From Acanthaster planci (lineage: Eukaryota; Echinodermata; Asteroidea; Valvatida; Acanthasteridae), in NCBI RefSeq assembly GCF_001949145.1, contig NW_019091616.1, positions 69,045 through 133,044 of the forward strand: a DNA stretch of 64,000 nucleotides, given 5' to 3'. Under the pieces are notes generated by a model, which searched no databases, was not told the DNA's origin, and was given only the letters and a program-made list of their open reading frames with translations. Of the stretch, positions 61,601 to 64,000 are shown piece by piece (position 1 is the first letter of the stretch; the number at the start of each line of letters is the position of its first letter). The position numbers and the translations under genes are program-made.

Positions 61601-64000
61601 AGTGCTGTTCAAATTACTTGTTCATGAATAACAACATGAAATGAGGTTCCATGTTTATATATGTCAGCTCTCTTTTGATTGTTTTGTTCTAAATATATTT
61701 TTGACATGATTTCACGAGGTTTTAAACAGTACAAGAGCAAAATGAAGACTCCAACAAAAAATGAATAGAAGTACACAGGTGAACAAAGTCTAGCTTTTGG
61801 GGTACTGTATAAGGTTAAAATTTCACATGGCCTACTTCATACATTAACTTTAACAAAGGTTAATGGAAACAAAATCTCTGAACAGCAAACAAATTAAAAG
61901 AATATTTTATGAACAGTTTCTGGCTTCTGCCAACTGTTTGGTAAACGGCAGAGGAATACACCTGCTTTCAATTGGGAACTTGCAAGGATTATGACAATGA
62001 GCAGAGAGCTGAGGTTTGAGATTTCTGGGACATACACACCACAGCTGACATGGTCAGTGATGGCATCTTGTCTGACCAGTCCCCACTTCTTGTAGGCTAG
62101 AGGGGGAGGTTGGATCTGGTCACTGCCACTGGCTGCAGCTGGGAACAAATAATGAAAACTAGAGACATTTTAACGAAACAAAAGTAAGCATGAAACACAA
62201 CACCAGTAATAACCGGTGTTAAATATTATGATGTGAACACCTTTTTGCAAGGTGGTCCCTCTATATCCTTGGTTTTCCCTACTTTTTAGTTAACTTTACT
62301 CTTTTATTTGAACTTCCATATTTCAGTAATGTGGAAAACTGTAGCTTCGCACTGCTGATCAAACATACATGAAAAAAGGTGGCTTCACTCATCTAAAACA
62401 TCATGTGCATTTTAAATCAATTCTCTGAACTATTCAGTCATTTTTCAAACCTGCATGGCTCAGCATAATATATAAGACAAACCAAGACGTTTGCGGCATA
62501 CAGTAACTTCGACGATAAGTTTGGATCAAGCCCATGTGAGTACATGGGGCTGAAGACAACGTTATTGACACAGCAAATTTGAACCTGAGGCATCCGTAAA
62601 TCTGACCAGCATGACCAGGACATGAGAAACAAAAAGGAATATGCATGCACATATCCAACTTGGCTCCTAAAGTACCTCTTGCAAGTTGATTGCGGCACGC
62701 TCTGAGAGACTGAAACAGGCTGAAACCATCGATGGTAACCAATGCACTGGGATACAGGATTGTCAGCTCTTCTTGCTGCTCAGCTATGCCGGGGTACCGG
62801 GGAGTCTCATATGTACGACACTTTAGCTTCAGAATTGGATCCTCATGGAGAAGTTGGGACAGTAGCAGGGCGCCAGTCTAGAAGCAAAGACAGATTGTTC
62901 AAAACTCAAAATCTTAAGAAAGGACACAAAGACACCAGTGCTGTAGTCAAGACCATCACATGACATTCACAAGACCATTGCAAGACCAACACAAGACCTC
63001 CAGTCTGAATTCAAGTCACAAGCTATTCAAATGAACTGCAACAAAAGCATTCCTTTGTCATTATTCACCCAGTTACTTGTGACTGGTCTTGTGCCTGGTC
63101 TTGTGCATGGTCTAAACTACAACACTGAAAGACGCTCCATTAATGGCCCAGTCTGTGCTCAAATTATAGCTTGACAAAGCAAGACTTTTCTGTTCTCAGC
63201 AAATTTCTTAATGCTCTAACTTGACGGAAGCCTTCTGAAAACTCACCTCAGTGTACATACGCACATAGCCCGTCGTAAAGCCTACCACAACACAAGTCCA
63301 ATCCGGTGCCCCCTGTGAGCTACGCTTTTGAGATGCCAGAGGGATGCATAGCACGCTAGTCACACACTCTCTGTAAGATTGAGGAAACCACACAAGTAAC
63401 TATTTGCCCCCCTGTCAAACCTCCACCATAAAAAGCAAGAACAAAACAATCTTTAAATAATTTTCAAAAAGAAAACTGTCAGGATGTCAGTGTAGACATG
63501 TACATGTACAAGGAAAAGGGCAGGTATGTGATAGTGCACCAACAACGAATGTTAACACTGCCAACATTTTCAACCTAAATCTAAAGAACCTTAATATCCA
63601 TCAGGAGGCTTTGACGGAATTTGCAGGAGTAAAAGAGGTAGAGACAATCATACTGTGCCACGTTTGGATTCCTACAATGCAGAAGATTTGGAGGGGCCCT
63701 AGACAAAATGCCCTTGACCAGAAGGCTCTAATCAAATCTATGTAAATCTTGGTCTAGGTATTCGCATGTGAGAAATATATAAGGGCCAGCTGTAGTCCAG
63801 CTTTAGAACCTTGTTTTGTATACGGCCTAATAGCTTTTTGTTTATACTGTTAGGTGGTGATAATGGTGATGGGTTGTCTTAAAGATGAGTGAGGTGGGGC
63901 ACCTCACATTTGAACAGGCAAGGAACACCTTGTTACACTCACTGTCCATGAACAGCTTACCCTTCGTCTTGGTTGAGGGTGCCCTTGTAGATGATGTGGT
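34497..64000 (-). CDS. RAB3GAP2: RAB3GAP2, Rab3 GTPase-activating protein non-catalytic subunit, 5'-truncated by the window edge
   Basis: Exons in transcript order (w1-w26): 64000-63961, 63370-63247, 62877-62676, 62138-62040, 61393-61245, 60226-60147, 59661-59560, 49771-49632, 48897-48675, 48201-47972, 47259-47195, 46795-46562, 45882-45573, 44868-44771, 44484-44236, 43213-43004, 42446-42320, 41721-41582, gap, 39984-39918, 39690-39584, 39261-39187, 38586-38427, 37840-37695, 37126-36851, 35294-35136, 34643-34497. All splice sites are GT-AG and phases are continuous within each block. About 1,320 codons are visible against roughly 1,390 in human. Roughly the first 110-130 residues lie off the right edge, and some 50-60 residues are probably in the N gap. 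The product pairs with catalytic RAB3GAP1 as a Rab3 GAP and Rab18 exchange factor at the ER, and acts in exocytosis and autophagy (family knowledge). The N-terminal half is the propeller-like RAB3GAP2_N region and the rest the RAB3GAP2_C region. The TRIM gene lies in intron w7/w8. Confidence 0.95.
35136..35294 (-). CDS. RAB3GAP2: RAB3GAP2 exon w25
   Basis: 53 codons including [15 protein letters not shown] and [13 protein letters not shown], aligned with the family LLVLTGQRLAHALL and LPPTLCTWLKAM. Confidence 0.9.
35874..36778. mobile_element. Non-autonomous Tc1/mariner (pogo/Tigger-like) element
   Basis: Inverted ends CAGTTGACTCTCATTATTAC and CAGTTGAGTCTCATTATTAC match at 19 of 20 bases and extend a little further. 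A TA dinucleotide flanks each side. The 905 bp interior has no recognisable transposase. It lies in the intron between RAB3GAP2 exons w24 and w25. Confidence 0.8.
36851..37126 (-). CDS. RAB3GAP2: RAB3GAP2 exon w24
   Basis: 92 codons opening [12 protein letters not shown], then a divergent linker, then [20 protein letters not shown] and [11 protein letters not shown]. Aligns with the family [26 protein letters not shown]. Confidence 0.94.
37497..37562. repeat. Two tandem copies of a ~34 bp unit
   Basis: gtttcaacagtttgaagaat followed by gtggttgattgg is repeated back to back in the intron between exons w23 and w24. Confidence 0.85.
37600..37690 (-). repeat. SINE-like fragment next to RAB3GAP2 exon w23
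   Basis: On the minus strand ggtctcaggttcaagtcctg (box B) starts about 25 bases after the exon donor and is followed by a T/C-rich non-coding body. The box A half is absent or replaced by exon sequence. Confidence 0.4.
37695..37840 (-). CDS. RAB3GAP2: RAB3GAP2 exon w23
   Basis: Encodes [20 protein letters not shown] and FFRDL, aligned with the family [24 protein letters not shown]. Ends LQRNREQ in phase 0 at donor GTCAGC. A SINE-like tRNA-derived sequence lies just downstream in the intron. Confidence 0.93.
37930..38107. mobile_element. Short piggyBac-like MITE with TTAA target
   Basis: Flanked by TTAA at 37926-37929 and 38108-38111. The ends read CCCCTTCACGGCGGGATTA and, on the other strand, CCCATTCGCTATGGATGAC. 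It contains tgtggtatgc twice. Confidence 0.5.
38427..38586 (-). CDS. RAB3GAP2: RAB3GAP2 exon w22
   Basis: Encodes [20 protein letters not shown] and ends TTSLHA in phase 1 at donor GTGAGT. Aligns with the family AWLSVEGPISIVELALEQ. Confidence 0.88.
39187..39261 (-). CDS. RAB3GAP2: RAB3GAP2 exon w21
   Basis: 25 codons encoding [20 protein letters not shown], aligned with the family [20 protein letters not shown]. Acceptor TTTTCAG, donor GTAAGT. Confidence 0.93.
39584..39690 (-). CDS. RAB3GAP2: RAB3GAP2 exon w20
   Basis: Encodes [20 protein letters not shown] and [15 protein letters not shown], nearly identical to the family [20 protein letters not shown] and MDKVGKSPKDRLCRR. Confidence 0.96.
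39918..39984 (-). CDS. RAB3GAP2: RAB3GAP2 exon w19
   Basis: 67 bases encoding [20 protein letters not shown] and QHG split in phase 1, aligned with the family FVRSIEHLKQIFNAHVQNG. It is the first exon after the assembly gap. Confidence 0.85.
40286..41211. other. Assembly gap (926 N) inside RAB3GAP2
   Basis: Run of N between exons w18 and w19. By comparison with the family about 50-60 residues are missing between them, so at least one coding exon should lie here. The flanks show no confident exon edge. Confidence 1.
41582..41721 (-). CDS. RAB3GAP2: RAB3GAP2 exon w18 (3' end uncertain)
   Basis: Opens [20 protein letters not shown], aligned with the family [20 protein letters not shown]. The donor is either GTGCAA at 41582 (phase 0) or GTCTGT at 41575 (phase 1). 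The next exon lies in the N gap, so the phase test is not available. Confidence 0.82.
42320..42446 (-). CDS. RAB3GAP2: RAB3GAP2 exon w17
   Basis: Encodes a linker and then [15 protein letters not shown], aligned with the family LSVKKLLEGGKG. Acceptor CTTGTTCCCAG, donor GTCAGT, phase 0 in and phase 1 out. The frame differs from the longer open frame here, which is a shadow. Confidence 0.85.
43004..43213 (-). CDS. RAB3GAP2: RAB3GAP2 exon w16
   Basis: 70 codons. [20 protein letters not shown] aligns with the family ALSLDTEYWKLLLKQLEDC. The N-terminal part is a divergent Ser/Asp-rich linker. Confidence 0.88.
43270..43877. mobile_element. piggyBac-like MITE with TTAA target
   Basis: Flanked by TTAA at 43266-43269 and 43878-43881. 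The ends read CCACTTGCCACCAGGG and, on the other strand, CCACTTTGTGCCGGTGG. A second TTAACCCCTTGACG-type end lies inside near 43780-43797, suggesting nesting. It lies in the intron before exon w16. Confidence 0.55.
44236..44484 (-). CDS. RAB3GAP2: RAB3GAP2 exon w15
   Basis: 83 codons opening [15 protein letters not shown] (family LLLSVWLSKEKDIL), with [13 protein letters not shown] and the [18 protein letters not shown] segment (family NNGAALLSAHVGHSVAA). Confidence 0.88.
44771..44868 (-). CDS. RAB3GAP2: RAB3GAP2 exon w14
   Basis: Encodes [20 protein letters not shown] and ends DISSEELT, aligned with the family FFFWKCLHGESSTEDMC. Phase 1 in, phase 0 out at donor GTGAGC. Confidence 0.87.
45573..45882 (-). 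CDS. RAB3GAP2: RAB3GAP2 exon w13
   Basis: 103 codons plus one base. [20 protein letters not shown] aligns with the family VRFSDDKDGVLPVKTFLEY. It is followed by a species-specific Gly/Glu-rich insert ([18 protein letters not shown]) and then [13 protein letters not shown], aligned with KKISEEEYVALG. Confidence 0.87.
46562..46795 (-). CDS. RAB3GAP2: RAB3GAP2 exon w12
   Basis: 78 codons opening [20 protein letters not shown], aligned with the family ALESILASERLPFSCLRNI, and ending SDEASTK at donor GTAAGA. The open frame continues past the donor without homology. Confidence 0.87.
47195..47259 (-). CDS. RAB3GAP2: RAB3GAP2 exon w11
   Basis: A 65-base exon encoding [20 protein letters not shown] plus QQ, aligned with the family [20 protein letters not shown]. 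Acceptor CATAG, donor GTTGGT. Confidence 0.85.
47490..47897. repeat. Degenerate element related to the hAT MITE at 62936
   Basis: Shares agtctgaatt...aagtcacaa, aaatgaactccaacaaagca and cattcctttgtcatt with the copy at 62936-63127. Its right tip reads CAATGTTGCAGTCAAG on the other strand. Internally attctaggtttgaatttg occurs twice about 165 bases apart. Confidence 0.55.
47972..48201 (-). CDS. RAB3GAP2: RAB3GAP2 exon w10
   Basis: Encodes [14 protein letters not shown] and [20 protein letters not shown] followed by VKKL. Matches the family [24 protein letters not shown]. Ends in phase 1. Confidence 0.96.
48675..48897 (-). CDS. RAB3GAP2: RAB3GAP2 exon w9
   Basis: Encodes [15 protein letters not shown] and [20 protein letters not shown], nearly identical to vertebrates. 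Ends in phase 2 at donor GTAAGT. Confidence 0.96.
49632..49771 (-). CDS. RAB3GAP2: RAB3GAP2 exon w8
   Basis: Encodes [18 protein letters not shown] and [19 protein letters not shown], then WKG split in phase 1. This is one of the strongest family matches in the window. Confidence 0.96.
53784..55745 (+). CDS. Intronless TRIM E3 ubiquitin ligase (RING, B-box 1, B-box 2, coiled coil, NHL-like propeller)
   Basis: One uninterrupted frame of 653 aa from ATG 53784. A C3HC4 RING uses Cys20, Cys23, Cys35, His37, Cys40, Cys43, Cys60 and Cys63. Two B-box zinc fingers follow at about 106-143 and 169-202, then a Lys/Glu-rich coiled coil at about 215-340. The C-terminal region from about 395 has NHL-like strands such as [20 protein letters not shown] and [20 protein letters not shown]. 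This is the layout of TRIM2/3/56/71-like ligases, which transfer ubiquitin in the cytoplasm; no filamin repeat is evident. The frame stays open upstream with another ATG at 53670, but those about 38 residues look unlike a TRIM N-terminus and an AG at 53776-53777 could be a 5' UTR acceptor. It lies in a RAB3GAP2 intron on the opposite strand. Absence of introns suggests a retrocopy or an expanded intronless TRIM family. The substrate is unknown. Confidence 0.92.
   Translation: MAGISGKTTLDRITLGHLKCTICCKRFADPKLLECLHSFCRNCLEEQRQVQQINGLRIICSLCKRETSLTETRIEGLRDNLTLMSLVEEAGLQEQLVASQLSKIKCESCDEEQEAISRCMDCDDYLCKDCQSAHKRLSKMKNHKIATLADLRGGSVTFRSKVRATVPKCEKHSNQDICHYCNTCQKLVCTACAVGDHKAPDHDLTDPHAAMAICQKELGEHLTQAKDHKDEFEAAKLSTDHAKKRLRAMVTNAITKISKKAEEEVAKIRQRELDLKQQVKKIEDDRSSEIEVFQAGLVASLKWSKYTLDIAEDFLTQGSPFEVLELKSKILFIVKDVQKKQVPVLQHGLSFVDFKDSAVGQDGSFGKLLLEEKWEMKDEFGKRGMGDGEFMEARGIAAFSNSDLAVADPANGRVTILSSDGKYKSSISGPSENNPEGQLQKPCDVAVSTDNQLVVIDTPVVKVFNKQKKLANQFVSGKVTTSSSKVNAEEEPESDLRCIAIDCKNQIAIGDKGKRIVSLHQLDGALIKAIPAELIAKHLAIGGLESIIYTNLQARLLLASDLKGQEIFSLHTLTQENPAYEPTGVCCDSSGDIYVALQGTIKGQRGEIHHFSPKGEHIACVARGLNSPLGITFTPDGDLAVADVHNVKVYQRV
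55804..55976. mobile_element. Short hAT-like MITE in the TRIM 3' region
   Basis: The ends read TAGAGGTGAAATC and, on the other strand, TAGGGGTGAGATT. The interior has repeated CAGCTGAAAA motifs. Flanking 8-mers are only partly alike (cctttcaa and ctttaatc), so the target duplication is decayed or the ends are slightly off. Confidence 0.45.
56250..56255 (+). promoter_or_regulatory. Candidate polyadenylation signal of the TRIM gene
   Basis: AATAAA about 500 bases after the TRIM stop codon, followed by T-rich sequence. The implied 3' UTR would contain the small hAT-like element at 55804-55976. Confidence 0.4.
59560..59661 (-). CDS. RAB3GAP2: RAB3GAP2 exon w7
   Basis: Encodes [11 protein letters not shown] and ends [10 protein letters not shown], matching the family SGWLGW and KVEPATPLAVR. 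Ends in phase 2 at donor GTAAGT. The following intron is 9.8 kb and holds the TRIM gene. Confidence 0.9.
60147..60226 (-). CDS. RAB3GAP2: RAB3GAP2 exon w6
   Basis: Encodes [20 protein letters not shown], the counterpart of the vertebrate GSTQPLLSHVALAVASKL. Ends in phase 2 (AG|), completed as Ser by exon w7. Confidence 0.93.
60624..60808 (-). repeat. tRNA-derived SINE, left member of an inverted pair
   Basis: The minus strand has a tRNA-like head with agtggtcaagtggata (box A) and gggttcgagtcccactcc (box B). A body with ttcacaagcctttgagggca follows, and the copy ends near ctgtccttgg. Confidence 0.8.
60870..61015 (+). repeat. tRNA-derived SINE, right member of an inverted pair
   Basis: The plus strand has gtgggttcaagtctca (box B), ttcacaagcctttgggggca, gggcagggcaaa, aattaacatctcccc and ccatccttgg, mirroring the left copy. 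The box A half is missing or replaced. Confidence 0.75.
61245..61393 (-). CDS. RAB3GAP2: RAB3GAP2 exon w5
   Basis: Encodes [10 protein letters not shown], then [20 protein letters not shown], and ends ALE at donor GTGAGA in phase 0. Corresponds to the family GSNPFTGFFYALE region. Confidence 0.93.
62040..62138 (-). CDS. RAB3GAP2: RAB3GAP2 exon w4
   Basis: Encodes [13 protein letters not shown] and ends HVSCG in phase 1. The donor GTGTGT was chosen over two nearby GT sites because it joins to exon w5 as [13 protein letters not shown], matching the family. Confidence 0.9.
62676..62877 (-). CDS. RAB3GAP2: RAB3GAP2 exon w3
   Basis: Encodes [20 protein letters not shown] and [17 protein letters not shown], both family hallmarks. 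Ends in phase 1 at donor GTACTT. Confidence 0.95.
62936..63127. mobile_element. hAT MITE in the RAB3GAP2 intron between w2 and w3
   Basis: The ends CAGTGCTGTAGTCAAGACCA and CAGTGTTGTAGTTTAGACCA are 17 of 20 identical. Flanks aaagacac and aaagacgc match at 7 of 8 positions, as expected for an 8 bp hAT target duplication. Interior ggtcttgtg units repeat on both sides. Confidence 0.8.
63247..63370 (-). CDS. RAB3GAP2: RAB3GAP2 exon w2
   Basis: Encodes [18 protein letters not shown] and then [12 protein letters not shown], nearly identical to the vertebrate protein. Acceptor CTTACAG, donor GTGAGT; phase 2 in, phase 0 out. Confidence 0.95.
63961..64000 (-). CDS. RAB3GAP2: RAB3GAP2 exon w1 (partial at window edge)
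   Basis: Reads [13 protein letters not shown] up to donor GTAAGC in phase 2. It aligns with the family segment ending SLNVEEGE, just before the conserved [12 protein letters not shown] block. Confidence 0.8.

Noticed and set aside
1-64000. CRISPR array, operon or phage content
   Set aside because: No regular spacer-repeat structure or prokaryotic gene packing; the tandem arrays here are contiguous repeats without unique spacers.

Overview
This is a eukaryotic nuclear window. Genes have many short exons with GT-AG introns, introns carry small DNA transposons and tRNA-derived SINEs, and there are two assembly gaps (3880-3924 and 40286-41211). No bacterial, plasmid or phage features are visible. 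The proteins are animal proteins. The TRIM gene, the invertebrate-style repeat families and the abundance of the palindrome TACATGTA suggest a marine invertebrate deuterostome, perhaps an echinoderm. That placement is inference; the sequence does not name the species.

Layout. 1-7600 is repeat-rich with no firm gene. Two candidate 5' coding exons of an unidentified minus-strand gene lie at 7611-7701 and 7803-7847. 7850-14214 is intergenic with repeats and a foldback element. A complete six-exon plus-strand gene of the GPR137 family (seven-membrane-segment lysosomal protein, 415 aa as spliced) runs 14215-27139. Its first intron is a graveyard of hAT-type and foldback elements. From 27140 to 34496 are the facing 3' ends of this gene and the next one. 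From 34497 to the right edge the minus strand carries RAB3GAP2, the non-catalytic subunit of the Rab3 GTPase-activating complex. I place 26 exons; the N-terminal exons lie beyond the right edge and one or more exons are lost in the large N gap.

Inside a 9.8 kb RAB3GAP2 intron sits an intronless plus-strand TRIM gene (RING, two B-boxes, coiled coil, NHL-like propeller; 653 aa from the preferred start at 53784). It is nested and antisense to its host.

GPR137-family proteins act at lysosomes in Rag/mTORC1 control, and the RAB3GAP complex acts on Rab3/Rab18 and in autophagy (family knowledge). The two genes are tail to tail here, and as I recall both human counterparts (GPR137B, RAB3GAP2) lie on chromosome 1q, so the linkage may be old. 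I saw no clearly new molecular system. The most unusual items are the nested TRIM gene, the inverted SINE pair in a RAB3GAP2 intron, several short transposons with exact or near-exact target duplications, and the two orphan exons near 7.7 kb.
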